A stretch of 64,000 nucleotides of DNA from Roseburia hominis A2-183 (lineage in GTDB: Bacteria; Bacillota; Clostridia; Lachnospirales; Lachnospiraceae), in NCBI RefSeq assembly GCF_000225345.1, contig NC_015977.1, positions 1,781,501 to 1,845,500 of the forward strand, in the 5' to 3' direction. Both the position numbers and the translations under genes were made by a program. This document shows positions 8,937-17,052 of the stretch, one piece after another (the stretch's first letter is position 1; each line of letters begins with the position of its first letter). A model generated the notes under the pieces. That model was given only the letters and a program-made list of their open reading frames with translations, was not told the DNA's origin and did not search any database.

Positions 8937-10400
8937 TTATGCAAAAATCTTCTCCATTGCCTTACGCATTCCAAGTGCGCGGATCTCTTCTATATAGGAA
9001 GCAACTGCATCCTCCACTCCTGCAAGAGCGCTCAGATCCTGTCCCCAGAATGCCTCGTTGGAGAGAACTGCATGTGCATACTCTCTCGCGCCCTTAGAAC
9101 TGTTGGCTGCGAAGAACTCCAATACCGCAGCGTCGTCTAAAATATTGTACTCCTGTCCGTCGCGGTGTCCGATCAGCGCCTTGTCGCGGATCTCTGTTCC
9201 TGTATAGAATGCCATCAGGGCTGCCAGCGAGAATGTCAGGTGTACCGGAAGCTTTCCTTCCTTCTCGATGTACCCCAAGAAGCTCGGCATACATCTTGCT
9301 CTCCACTTGGATACAGAGTTCAGGGAGATGGATAACAGTGCGTGCTTTACATACGGATTGTTGAATCTTGTGATTACCGCCTCTGCGAAATCGATCAGAT
9401 CCTGCTTCGGAAGTGTCAGCGTCGGAATTACTTCATCGAAAATGGTTGCTTTCATGAAGTTAAAAATCAGTTCATCCTGCATGGACTCTAATACGATGTC
9501 GTTGCCGCACAGATAGGACGCAAGTACAAAGGATGTGTGCGCTCCGTTTAAAATTCTGACCTTTCTCTGTTTATACGGCTTCTGGTTGTCTGTAAAGATC
9601 ACTGGAAGTCCTGCATCCGGAAGCGGGAACTCTTTGCTGATGTCCTTTGCACTCTCGATTACCCAGAGTGCAAACGGCTCGCCCGTTACGATTAAGTTGT
9701 CCTGGTAGCCGAACTCTTTGCACAGCTCCTCCGCCTCGTCTCTCGGATATCCGGTAACGATACGGTCAACCAGTGTGGAGGTAAATACACATGCATCATT
9801 CAGCCATGCAGTAAATTCTTCCTCCAGGTTCCAGAGTTTTGCAAGCTTTAATACGCACTCTTTTAAATGAATACCATTGTCATCGATGAGCTCTACCGGC
9901 AGCATCACAAGACCCTTGTCAGCCGCACCGTCAAAGTGCTTGTATCTCTCATATAAGAACTTGGTTAATTTTCCCGGATAACTCTTCGGCGGGTTCATCT
10001 CCAGGCGGTCGGTATCGTCATACACGATTCCTGCCTCTGTTGTATTAGATACGATATAACGGAGTGTATCCAGTTTTGCAAATGCCGCATACTTTTCATA
10101 TTCGCCATATGCATCTACCGCATCTGCCACACTGGTCACAATACGGTTAATGCGCTTCGGTTCTCCATCTACAATTCCGCGCAGCTGTACGGTATACTGA
10201 CATTCCTGCTCGTGGAAACGATCCAGGCTTCCGAACTCGATCGGCTTTACCAACACGATATCGCCATTGAATCTGCCCTGCTCGTTCGCTATATCAATCA
10301 TATAATCCACAAAAGCACGAAGGAAATTTCCCTCTCCAAACTGTAATACTCTGACAGGTCTTTCAACCTTTCCTGTTTTTTCTCTGCTTAATAAGTCCAT
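8937..10400 (-). CDS. uxaB: Tagaturonate reductase (mannitol dehydrogenase family)
   Basis: NADH-dependent reduction of D-tagaturonate to D-altronate. The product of about 487 residues opens with the Rossmann element VRVLQFGEGNFLRAFVD and has the C-terminal catalytic helix block KVRILNGAHTSFV (Lys-x4-Asn-x2-His), which marks the long-chain mannitol dehydrogenase family. A longer frame starts at 10433, but AGGAGG five bases before the ATG at 10400 gives a much better start. First gene of the minus-strand uronate operon, driven by a promoter overlapped by a LacI-type operator. Confidence 0.93.
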   Translation of the reverse strand: MDLLSREKTGKVERPVRVLQFGEGNFLRAFVDYMIDIANEQGRFNGDIVLVKPIEFGSLDRFHEQECQYTVQLRGIVDGEPKRINRIVTSVADAVDAYGEYEKYAAFAKLDTLRYIVSNTTEAGIVYDDTDRLEMNPPKSYPGKLTKFLYERYKHFDGAADKGLVMLPVELIDDNGIHLKECVLKLAKLWNLEEEFTAWLNDACVFTSTLVDRIVTGYPRDEAEELCKEFGYQDNLIVTGEPFALWVIESAKDISKEFPLPDAGLPVIFTDNQKPYKQRKVRILNGAHTSFVLASYLCGNDIVLESMQDELIFNFMKATIFDEVIPTLTLPKQDLIDFAEAVITRFNNPYVKHALLSISLNSVSKWRARCMPSFLGYIEKEGKLPVHLTFSLAALMAFYTGTEIRDKALIGHRDGQEYNILDDAAVLEFFAANSSKGAREYAHAVLSNEAFWGQDLSALAGVEDAVASYIEEIRALGMRKAMEKIFA

Positions 10401-10443
10401 GATATCCTCCTGGTATTCTGATATATACTGCATTTTGTTACTT

Positions 10444-10457
10444 TGTAAGCGTTTACA
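10444..10457. promoter_or_regulatory. LacI-family operator at uxaB promoter
   Basis: TGTAAGCGTTTACA is a near-perfect palindrome with the central CG typical of LacI/CcpA-family sites. It begins 8 bp downstream of the minus-strand -10 box and about 44 bp before the uxaB start. It matches the palindrome at 6416-6429 in half-site sequence and spacing, so both promoters probably answer to one repressor. Confidence 0.75.
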
Positions 10458-10464
10458 CCATGTA

Positions 10465-10492
10465 TTCTTACACCTTTTATAGGATTAGTCAA
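10465..10492 (-). promoter_or_regulatory. Promoter of uxaB-uxaA-kduD
   Basis: Minus strand: -35 TTGACT at 10492-10487, 16-bp spacer, -10 TAAGAA at 10470-10465. The operator palindrome lies directly downstream. Confidence 0.55.
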
Positions 10493-10586
10493 TATGTAAT
10501 TTTGCACAATTTAGTGATGTTATCTATATTCCATTACTTTTTTTTCATTCTTTTGGCATTTTTGTTATTTTTTCCTGTTTCTGTTG

Positions 10587-10615
10587 TTGCTTTCTCAATT
10601 TCAATATTGTATAAT
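10587..10615 (+). promoter_or_regulatory. Promoter of LacI-uxaC-kduI-dhuI operon
   Basis: A perfect -10 TATAAT at 10610-10615 lies 17 bp after TTGCTT at 10587-10592, giving a leader of about 125 bases before the regulator gene. The spacing is consensus; the -35 is weak. Confidence 0.55.
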
Positions 10616-10664
10616 AAATGTGGTTGCAATGAAACTGCTTTCACAGCTATACTTGTTTTGTACC

Positions 10665-10685
10665 TTACATTATGTAACTTTACAT
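10665..10685. promoter_or_regulatory. Overlapping palindromes before the LacI gene
   Basis: Two interleaved dyads share the half-site ATGTAA: TTACAT-T-ATGTAA (10665-10677) and ATGTAA-CT-TTACAT (10672-10685). The half-sites equal those of the operators at 6416 and 10444, but the spacing is 1 or 2 bp instead of 4. This may be an autoregulatory site of lower affinity or a degenerate duplication. Confidence 0.4.
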
Positions 10686-10746
10686 GTAACGCCCTGGGAA
10701 GCATCTCATTTCTTCCATATTAAGGAGTTTCAAAAGGAATCACACC

Positions 10747-11757
10747 ATGACAATTTACGACATTTCGAAGAAAGCCGGTGTTTCCATTGCCACCGTCTCC
10801 CGTGTTCTAAACGGAAGCGATAAAGTCCGGCCAGCTACCCGAAAAAAGGTAATGGATATTATAGAAAAATACGACTATACTCCGAATGCATTTGCGCGCG
10901 GCATGGGACTTCATTCCGTACAGACGATCGGTATTCTCTGTGCCGATTCCTCGGATCTTTTTCTCGCCAAGGCAGTGTATTATCTCGAGCAGGAGCTTCA
11001 GTCCAACGGCTATGAATCCCTTTTATGCTGTACCGGTTACAATCTGGACATCAAGAAGAATTACTTAAACCTCATTCTTTCCAAGAAAGTGGATGGCATT
11101 ATTCTCGTTGGTTCCAACTTCATCGGTACCAATGAGGAGGAGAACCAGTACATCAAGGACGTTTCCGCACAGGTTCCCATTATGCTGCTCAACGCTTCCT
11201 TTGACTATCCGAATGTGTACAGCACACTCTGCGACGATTACACATCTATGTTCGAGGCAACCGTTTCCATGCTTGACGCGGGGATTGAGGACATTCTCTA
11301 TCTGTACAATTCCAATTCCTACAGCGGCGTCAAAAAGCTGGGCGGTTTTCGCGCCGCCATGGAGGCACACTCTGTCCCGGATTACGAGAAACGGATTCTC
11401 TTCTACGAGGGAGACCCGCAGCAGATGGACGACGTCGCCAATTATCTGGAACGTCTTTCCAAAAAGAAGCTGAGTTTTCACGGCGTGATCGCATCGGAGG
11501 ATCCGCTTGCCATAGGCGCCATGAAATACGCCAGACGTCAGGGACTTTGCGTACCGGAAGATTTGTCGGTAATTGGATATAATAATTCCATGCTCACCAC
11601 CTGCTGTACACCGGAGCTTACCTCCGTTGACAACCGTCTTGAGACACAGACGCATCAGCTGGTGCAGACTCTGCTCGGAGTTCTCCAGGGTGAGGAAATG
11701 CCGAAGAAATCCATTTTTTCCGGCAAACTTATCAAACGAGGCACTACATTATTTTAA
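10747..11757 (+). CDS. LacI-family transcriptional regulator of the uronate locus
   Basis: Repressor of 336 residues. The N-terminus MTIYDISKKAGVSIATVSRV followed by LNGSDKVRPATRKKV is the classic LacI helix-turn-helix and hinge; the rest is a periplasmic-binding-protein-like sensor domain (TIGILCADSSDLFLAKAV, IIASEDPLAIG-like segments). It is divergent from uxaB and heads an operon with uxaC, kduI and a DhuI-like gene, so it most likely controls the whole locus. The effector would be a uronate or one of its intermediates, which cannot be read from sequence. Operators with TGTAA half-sites are present at both minus-strand promoters. Confidence 0.9.
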   Translation: MTIYDISKKAGVSIATVSRVLNGSDKVRPATRKKVMDIIEKYDYTPNAFARGMGLHSVQTIGILCADSSDLFLAKAVYYLEQELQSNGYESLLCCTGYNLDIKKNYLNLILSKKVDGIILVGSNFIGTNEEENQYIKDVSAQVPIMLLNASFDYPNVYSTLCDDYTSMFEATVSMLDAGIEDILYLYNSNSYSGVKKLGGFRAAMEAHSVPDYEKRILFYEGDPQQMDDVANYLERLSKKKLSFHGVIASEDPLAIGAMKYARRQGLCVPEDLSVIGYNNSMLTTCCTPELTSVDNRLETQTHQLVQTLLGVLQGEEMPKKSIFSGKLIKRGTTLF

Positions 11758-11799
11758 GGTTTTCAAATATACCAAGAACAACTTATGGAGGAAAAAAAG

Positions 11800-13215
11800 A
11801 TGAAAACATTTATGGACAAAGACTTTTTACTGCAGACAGAGACAGCCCAAAAGCTGTACAACGATTATGCGGCAGCCACACCGATTCTGGATTACCACTG
11901 CCACATCAACCCGCAGGAGATTTATGAGGACCGTCAGTTCGAAAATATCACACAGGTATGGCTCGGCGGCGACCATTATAAATGGCGCTTCATGCGTTCC
12001 TGCGGCGTGGACGAGCGCTTCATTACAGGCGACGCTTCCGACAAGGAGAAATTCTTAAAGTGGGCTGAGGTACTCGGCAAAGCTATCGGCAATCCACTCT
12101 TCCACTGGAGCCATTTGGAGCTGCAGAAATATTTCGGCTATCACGGCGTGCTCAACAAAAACACCGCTGAGGAAGTATGGGAGCTCTGCAACAAGCGTCT
12201 CGCTGAGCCGGATATGACTGTCCGCAACATCATCAAGCAGTCCAACGTCACACTGATCTGCACCACCGATGATCCGATCGATTCTCTGGAGTGGCACAAG
12301 AAGATCGCCGAGGATGCTTCTTTCGACGTAAAGGTTCTTCCTGCATGGCGCCCGGACAAGGCAATGAACATTGAAAAACCGACCTATCCGGAGTACCTGG
12401 ATCAGTTATCCGCTGTATCCGGCATCAAGGTTGCCACCTTCGCGGATCTGTGCAAGGCACTTTCCAACCGCATGGATTTCTTCGCTTCCATGGGATGCTG
12501 TGTCTCCGACCACGCGTTAGAGTATGTAATGTACGCTCCTGCTTCCGCAGAAGAGATCGAGAGCATCTTCGCAAAACGTCTTGCAGGAAATGATGTCACC
12601 AAGGAAGAAGAATTAAAGTTCAAGACGGCATTCATGGTCAATGTCGGCAAAGAGTATGCAAAGCGCAACTGGGTAATGCAGCTGCACTACGGCTGCAAGC
12701 GCGACAACAACACACCGATGTTCAACAAGCTCGGACCGGATACTGGATATGACTGTATCAACAACTACGCTCCTTCTTCTGAGATGGCAGATTTCTTAAA
12801 TGCCTTAAATCAGAGTGACGAACTTCCGAAAACGATCATCTACAGCTTGAACCCGAACGACAACCAGGCCATCGGCACGATCCTCGGCTGCTTCCAGGAT
12901 TCCACCGCAGTTGCAAAGATTCAGCAGGGTTCCGCATGGTGGTTCAACGATCACAAGACAGGCATGCAGGATCAGATGATCTCTCTCGCCAACCTTGGAA
13001 ACCTTTCCGGATTCGTGGGAATGCTGACAGACTCCAGAAGCTTCTTATCCTATACCCGTCACGATTACTTCCGCAGAATTCTCTGCAATCTGATCGGCAA
13101 CTGGGTAGAGAACGGCGAGTTCCCGGCAGACTACGAGACACTTGAGGAGATCGTGAAGGGAATCTGCTACAACAATGCCGTCAACTACTTCGGATTTGAC
13201 TTAAAGACCTGCTAA
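11800..13215 (+). CDS. uxaC: Glucuronate/galacturonate isomerase
   Basis: Isomerises D-glucuronate to fructuronate and D-galacturonate to tagaturonate, the first step of hexuronate catabolism. The product of about 471 residues is a metal-dependent TIM barrel of the amidohydrolase superfamily, with the early YHCHINP metal motif (about residue 34), LHYGCKRDNN and the C-terminal MLTDSRSFLSYTRHDYFRR. An ATG at 11785 is in frame, but the bases just after it form GGAGG, which serves the ATG at 11800 (MKTFMDKDF). It follows the regulator by about 40 bp and is clearly in its operon. Confidence 0.96.
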   Translation: MKTFMDKDFLLQTETAQKLYNDYAAATPILDYHCHINPQEIYEDRQFENITQVWLGGDHYKWRFMRSCGVDERFITGDASDKEKFLKWAEVLGKAIGNPLFHWSHLELQKYFGYHGVLNKNTAEEVWELCNKRLAEPDMTVRNIIKQSNVTLICTTDDPIDSLEWHKKIAEDASFDVKVLPAWRPDKAMNIEKPTYPEYLDQLSAVSGIKVATFADLCKALSNRMDFFASMGCCVSDHALEYVMYAPASAEEIESIFAKRLAGNDVTKEEELKFKTAFMVNVGKEYAKRNWVMQLHYGCKRDNNTPMFNKLGPDTGYDCINNYAPSSEMADFLNALNQSDELPKTIIYSLNPNDNQAIGTILGCFQDSTAVAKIQQGSAWWFNDHKTGMQDQMISLANLGNLSGFVGMLTDSRSFLSYTRHDYFRRILCNLIGNWVENGEFPADYETLEEIVKGICYNNAVNYFGFDLKTC

Positions 13216-13228
13216 TTGGTTTCCCATT

Positions 13229-13254
13229 GAAATGCCCGGTTTTCCGGGCATTTC
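13229..13254 (+). other. Intercistronic hairpin between uxaC and kduI
   Basis: GAAATGCCCGG pairs perfectly with CCGGGCATTTC around TTTT. No T-tract follows, so it is more likely an mRNA processing or stabilising hairpin than a terminator. kduI begins 31 bp later with its own ribosome site. Confidence 0.6.
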
Positions 13255-13285
13255 ATGCAACAATACATAGAAAGGATATTTTATC

Positions 13286-14149
13286 ATGGAACTTAGAACA
13301 GCTGCATCTCCAAGAGATGTCAAACACTACACCACCGAACGTTTAAGAGAGGAATTTCTGATTGACGACCTGTTTTTGCCGGATGTCATCAAACTGGTAT
13401 ACAGCCATATCGACCGTATCATTACCGGTTCTGCCGTTCCGGTAAAAGAGACCTTAAAGCTGACCGCCGGCGACGAACTCCGCGCACAGTATTTCTGTGA
13501 GCGCCGTGAGCTTGGCGTCATCAATATCGGCGGCGCAGGCACCATCACCATCGATGGAAAGGCTTACCACGTTGCACACAAGGAAGGCATGTATATCGGC
13601 ATGGGCTCCCGCGACATTACTTTTGCAAGCGATGACGCCGCTGCACCGGCAAAATTCTATTTAAACAGTGCTCCTGCACACCGCACATGTCCAACCGTTC
13701 TCATCAAGCCGGAAGGCACACCGGAAGATGGTGTTGTCATCGTCAAGGACTGCAACAAAGTAGAACTCGGTTCCCTGGAGACAGCAAACCACAGAACGAT
13801 CTGCAAATATATCCTTCCTGGTCAGGTAGAGAGCTGCCAGCTGGAAATGGGCATGACAAAACTTGAGCCGGGAAGCGTATGGAACACAATGCCTTGCCAT
13901 ACACACGACAGACGCATGGAGGTCTATCTGTATTTCGATATGCCAGAAGATGCCCTTGTCATGCACTACATGGGTGAGCCGACAGAGACACGCCACATTG
14001 TAATGCGCAACGAGCAGGCAGTCATCTCCCCGAGCTGGTCGATCCACTCCGGATGCGGCACCCAGGCTTACACCTTTATCTGGGGCATGGTCGGTGAGAA
14101 TCAGGATTTTGACGACATGGACGACGTAGCCATGACAGATTTGTTATAA
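13286..14149 (+). CDS. kduI: 5-dehydro-4-deoxy-D-glucuronate isomerase (KduI)
   Basis: Isomerises 5-keto-4-deoxyuronate, formed spontaneously from unsaturated uronates, to 3-deoxy-D-glycero-2,5-hexodiulosonate. At 287 residues it has normal length and two cupin-like halves. The zinc site is complete: MPCHTHDRRMEVYLYF gives His205, His207 and Glu212, and SWSIHSG supplies His254. The product is the substrate of KduD, encoded across the divergent promoter. Immediately downstream lies an RpiB-fold protein that resembles the unrelated isomerase DhuI, which performs the same reaction. Confidence 0.95.
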   Translation: MELRTAASPRDVKHYTTERLREEFLIDDLFLPDVIKLVYSHIDRIITGSAVPVKETLKLTAGDELRAQYFCERRELGVINIGGAGTITIDGKAYHVAHKEGMYIGMGSRDITFASDDAAAPAKFYLNSAPAHRTCPTVLIKPEGTPEDGVVIVKDCNKVELGSLETANHRTICKYILPGQVESCQLEMGMTKLEPGSVWNTMPCHTHDRRMEVYLYFDMPEDALVMHYMGEPTETRHIVMRNEQAVISPSWSIHSGCGTQAYTFIWGMVGENQDFDDMDDVAMTDLL

Positions 14150-14168
14150 AACGGAGGTCTAAACCATT

Positions 14169-14807
14169 ATGAAAATCGCTTTAATCAACGAAAACAGCCA
14201 GGCAGCCAAGAATGAAATGATCTGCAACACATTAAAGTCCGTTGTAGAGCCGACGGGTCACACCGTATTCAATTACGGTATGTACTCTGCCGAGGATGAG
14301 CATCCGCTCACCTATGTCCAGAACGGTATTCTTGCCGCTGTATTATTGAATTCCGGTGCAGCCGATTTCGTCATCACAGGATGCGGTACCGGCGAGGGTG
14401 CTATGCTTGCCTGCAATTCCTTCCCGCAGGTACTCTGCGGACATGTAGAGTCTCCTCTGGATGCTTATCTCTTCTCACAGGTCAATGACGGCAACTGTAT
14501 TGCTCTCCCGTTCGCAGAGAACTTCGGCTGGGGCGGCGAGCTAAACCTCACATACATCTTCGAGAAATTATTCTGTGCACCGGGCGGTGGCGGTTATCCG
14601 AAGGAGCGTGTCGTGCCGGAGCAGCGCAACAAGAAAATCCTCGATGAGGTGAAAAAAGTCACACACCGCGATCTCGTCTCCATCTTAAAAGAGCTTGACC
14701 GTGATCTCGTCGTCGGTGCATTGAGCGGCGAACATTTTGCCGAATATTTCTATGCAAACTGCAAGGACGACGCCATTGCTGCATGCGTAAAGGAATTGCT
14801 CGCATAA
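14169..14807 (+). CDS. RpiB/LacA/LacB-fold isomerase, DhuI-like
   Basis: A 212-residue protein with the ribose-5-phosphate isomerase B / LacAB fold: a Rossmann-like start MKIALINENS and the signature GCGTGEG at 71-77, followed by VLCGHVESPLDAYLFSQVND. It is longer than RpiB (about 150 residues) and matches the size of streptococcal DhuI, an isomerase of 4-deoxy-L-threo-5-hexosulose uronate. The location directly behind kduI, 19 bp away with GGAGG before the ATG, supports that role. If right, the operon encodes two unrelated enzymes for one step; otherwise it may handle another uronate-derived keto sugar. It is the last gene before a foldback repeat. Confidence 0.65.
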   Translation: MKIALINENSQAAKNEMICNTLKSVVEPTGHTVFNYGMYSAEDEHPLTYVQNGILAAVLLNSGAADFVITGCGTGEGAMLACNSFPQVLCGHVESPLDAYLFSQVNDGNCIALPFAENFGWGGELNLTYIFEKLFCAPGGGGYPKERVVPEQRNKKILDEVKKVTHRDLVSILKELDRDLVVGALSGEHFAEYFYANCKDDAIAACVKELLA

Positions 14808-14818
14808 GCCGTTCCAAC

Positions 14819-15347
14819 TAAGTAATTGCCGCAATAAGCATGGATCTCTTTGGAGTGATAAGTAATATTATATGAAACACACTTGGAGATTTCATGTGGA
14901 AATGGAGATGGAAATTCGGTTCAAAAAATGTGGAATTTCTAACCAACCGAATGTTTGCATCTTCGATGATCCGTGTCTTTCCAAGTTTGGAGCACTCCAC
15001 GGACTGTGTCCGCAAGCCAGCAGACAATTTTAGGACTTTTGTGTGTGTCCCTTGCGGCACCAGACAACAGATGGCATAAATGCCATCTGTTGTCGAATAA
15101 AACATAACCGCGCGAAGCCGATGTTTGAGTCGGCATCTGCCCTATTTTCAATAGCAGATGCCGGCGAGTTTCGGTTCGCGCGGTTTTATATTGTCTATGA
15201 AGAGGTGCCATTAGGGACACCAGAAAGTCCGCTCATTGTCTGCGGCTTGTCGGACACACTCCGTGAGTGTCCAAACGTGGAAGAGACACGGAATTTGATG
15301 CAAACATTCAGTTGGAAGAAATGCTCACATTTTTCTCCAACGAATAT
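14819..15347 (+). repeat. Foldback element copy 1 (right end missing)
   Basis: A gene-free segment homologous to the inverse complement of 51901-52490, with scattered differences only. It opens with TAAGTAATTGCCGCAATAAG, carries an arm with GTTTGCATCTTCGATGATCC, a central hairpin (AACCGCGCGAA at 15106-15116 pairing with TTCGCGCGGTT at 15175-15185, then GGCATCTGC with GCAGATGCC), and a second arm that is an imperfect inverse of the first (GGAAGAGACACGG, GATGCAAACATTC). Homology to the other copy stops at about 15347, so the last roughly 90 bp, including the right terminal inverted repeat, are missing. A perfect 15-bp-stem hairpin at 15063-15094 is absent from the other copy. No transposase and no plausible gene are inside. 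Confidence 0.85.
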
Positions 15348-15398
15348 AAAGTTTGCATAAATATTTTTTCCGTCTTCCCTCTCCTCTGCCGTGTGCTC

Positions 15399-15542
15399 TC
15401 AGTCATCACAGCAGAACAGATAGTAACCGGCGATCATGCATAATACCAGAAGAAGGAACCCAAAGAAACGGCTGTGGAGCACGAGCATCACCAGCATCCC
15501 CATGGAAAAGCAAAACAGTGCAAATCCCATCATCCGCTTCAT
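15399..15542 (-). CDS. Small hydrophobic (probably membrane) protein, 47 aa
   Basis: Short reading frame directly after the YtfJ-type gene and in the same direction. It starts at an ATG preceded by TGGGGGATC at good distance. The product MKRMMGFALFCFSMG... is almost wholly hydrophobic, with two possible membrane segments separated by HSRFFG and ending in CCDD. I do not recognise a family. Its place at the end of the DUF2953-ytfJ run suggests a sporulation-linked or envelope role, but this is inference. The frame is open and well started but short, so chance cannot be excluded. Confidence 0.5.
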   Translation of the reverse strand: MKRMMGFALFCFSMGMLVMLVLHSRFFGFLLLVLCMIAGYYLFCCDD

Positions 15543-15605
15543 AAGATCCCCCAAACAATCTGTCTCTTCATCATATGCATCTGCCGGAAGTTTCTCTACT
15601 GTTTT

Positions 15606-16055
15606 TTAGTTTTCTTCTTTGTTCACGGAATCCTTTAAGATGTCCTCCATCTCTTTGCCAGCCGCTTCTCTCGCCTTCGTCTCATCCTCGTCTGCAGCGG
15701 ACGCTGTATCGGCTGCGACCTGATTCCTGGAGGTAAATTTGTTCACAAAATCCGGCACCATATCCAGAATCTTTGTGACGCCGTCCTGGTTCTTGATGTT
15801 CACGAGCTTCGTGGTACCGTTCTGGATCACCAGCACAGCGCTCGGCATAATCTTGCCGCCCATACCGCCTGCTCCGTTGTTCTTCTTATCCTGTGAAAAT
15901 GCTCCTGCGGCAACTCCAAATGATACATCCACGAGCGGAAGAATGATGGTATCCCCGATATGAATCGCATCGCCCACCACCGTCTTCGTCGTAATAAAAC
16001 TGTCCATTCCCTTAAACAGGGATTCTACTGTTGTGTGAAAACTGTTATCTGCCAT
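15606..16055 (-). CDS. ytfJ: YtfJ/GerW-family sporulation protein
   Basis: A 149-residue protein of the GerW/YtfJ family. Visible hallmarks are the N-terminus FHTTVESLFKGMDSFITTKT followed by VVGDAIHIGDTIILPLVDVSFG, then the Gly-rich GGMGGKIMPSAVLVIQNG, and a charged C-terminal tail. Members are made in the forespore or spore and are linked to germination, with unknown biochemistry. It follows the DUF2953 gene by 22 bp, a pairing that is common in Clostridia. Its presence implies a sporulating lineage even if this strain does not sporulate. Confidence 0.9.
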   Translation of the reverse strand: MADNSFHTTVESLFKGMDSFITTKTVVGDAIHIGDTIILPLVDVSFGVAAGAFSQDKKNNGAGGMGGKIMPSAVLVIQNGTTKLVNIKNQDGVTKILDMVPDFVNKFTSRNQVAADTASAADEDETKAREAAGKEMEDILKDSVNKEEN

Positions 16056-16077
16056 AATGTTACCCCTTTCTTATCCT

Positions 16078-17052
16078 TTATCTGTGCATCAGCCATTTCA
16101 GCCAGATGCGGAACTCCTTTTTGCCAAGCAGCCGGACTGCCGATACTGCGATATGCAGTCCTCTTGCACGCCCTTTTATATCAAATGTGCCTGTTACATA
16201 GGTATTCTCCGCTTCAAAGTCCGGATATACCTGCACCTGATACCGATACAGAAACGGAAGCATACATAAGCCTCCGAGCACCTGCCCGGTCAGCGCCGGA
16301 TCCCCCATGGAAAATGTCAGATCCGTCCGGATCCTCCGGAATTTAAAATGGGTCAGCAGGTATTTTAACTCTGTAAAAATGAGCGGCAGCGCCTCTCTGT
16401 GCCGCTCGTCCGTCAAAAACGTACGGACATCTTTTATTTTCTTAAGAGCCTCTTTTATGCCGGCACGAAACTGCCGCAGTTTTCTGACAAGTCCTGCAAA
16501 GAATGCACGGATACGCTCCCATATCCGCCGAAACAGCCCGCCGCGCTGCTTTCTGCGCACAGCCGGATTCGCTTGTTCCAGTTCCTTATGCTCCGCAGGA
16601 TCCGGCTCCTTCGCCCCGGCGCAGACTTTCTTCGCCTGCCTCTCGTCGAACCGTTCCGCCTCTCCCTGCTCCCCGTCTGCCAAGATGCCTTCTGTTTTCT
16701 GCTCACTGTCTGCCAGGGGGGCATCTGCCGCACTGCGCTCTTCGGGTTCTTCTGCACCGTCCTCCCGGTCATCCTCCCCGGGTTCTCCATCGTCCGGCTT
16801 TTTTCCTTTCCGGGTGATCCCAAAGATCCGCAGCTGTGAAGAAAACCCTTCCTCTTCGTACGCTGCCCTCCAGCTTACCGCATGCAAAAGCCATGACACC
16901 GCAATCCGGACGGTCGTCTTCTCCCCGATGCTGCCGCTCACCTGATACCGCACCGGAACAAAAAGCACCACTGCCAAAATGAGCAGGATCAGTCCAAGCA
17001 GGATCAGCAGGATGATTCCAATTATTTTTAATATCAGCAATAGAACTGCCAT
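16078..17052 (-). CDS. DUF2953 domain membrane-anchored protein
   Basis: A 324-residue protein with one strong N-terminal membrane segment (about 3-32, a run of Leu/Ile/Val) followed by YQVSGSIGEKTTVRIAVSWLL. A central charged, low-complexity stretch (about 85-170) is rich in Glu, Asp, Lys and Ala. The C-terminal part with FSMGDPALTGQVLGGLCMLPF is the DUF2953 signature. The function is unknown, but the gene usually neighbours ytfJ. Its ATG overlaps the stop of the upstream gene as TAATG, implying coupled translation. Confidence 0.85.
   Translation of the reverse strand: MAVLLLILKIIGIILLILLGLILLILAVVLFVPVRYQVSGSIGEKTTVRIAVSWLLHAVSWRAAYEEEGFSSQLRIFGITRKGKKPDDGEPGEDDREDGAEEPEERSAADAPLADSEQKTEGILADGEQGEAERFDERQAKKVCAGAKEPDPAEHKELEQANPAVRRKQRGGLFRRIWERIRAFFAGLVRKLRQFRAGIKEALKKIKDVRTFLTDERHREALPLIFTELKYLLTHFKFRRIRTDLTFSMGDPALTGQVLGGLCMLPFLYRYQVQVYPDFEAENTYVTGTFDIKGRARGLHIAVSAVRLLGKKEFRIWLKWLMHR

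Noticed and set aside
14819..15347. Foldback copy 1 as a normal insertion sequence
   Set aside because: No transposase or remnant of one is present in either copy, and I see no target-site duplication.
15043..15360. Several 60-130-codon open frames inside both foldback copies
   Set aside because: They change frame and sequence between copies, exist on both strands by symmetry, and lack ribosome sites.
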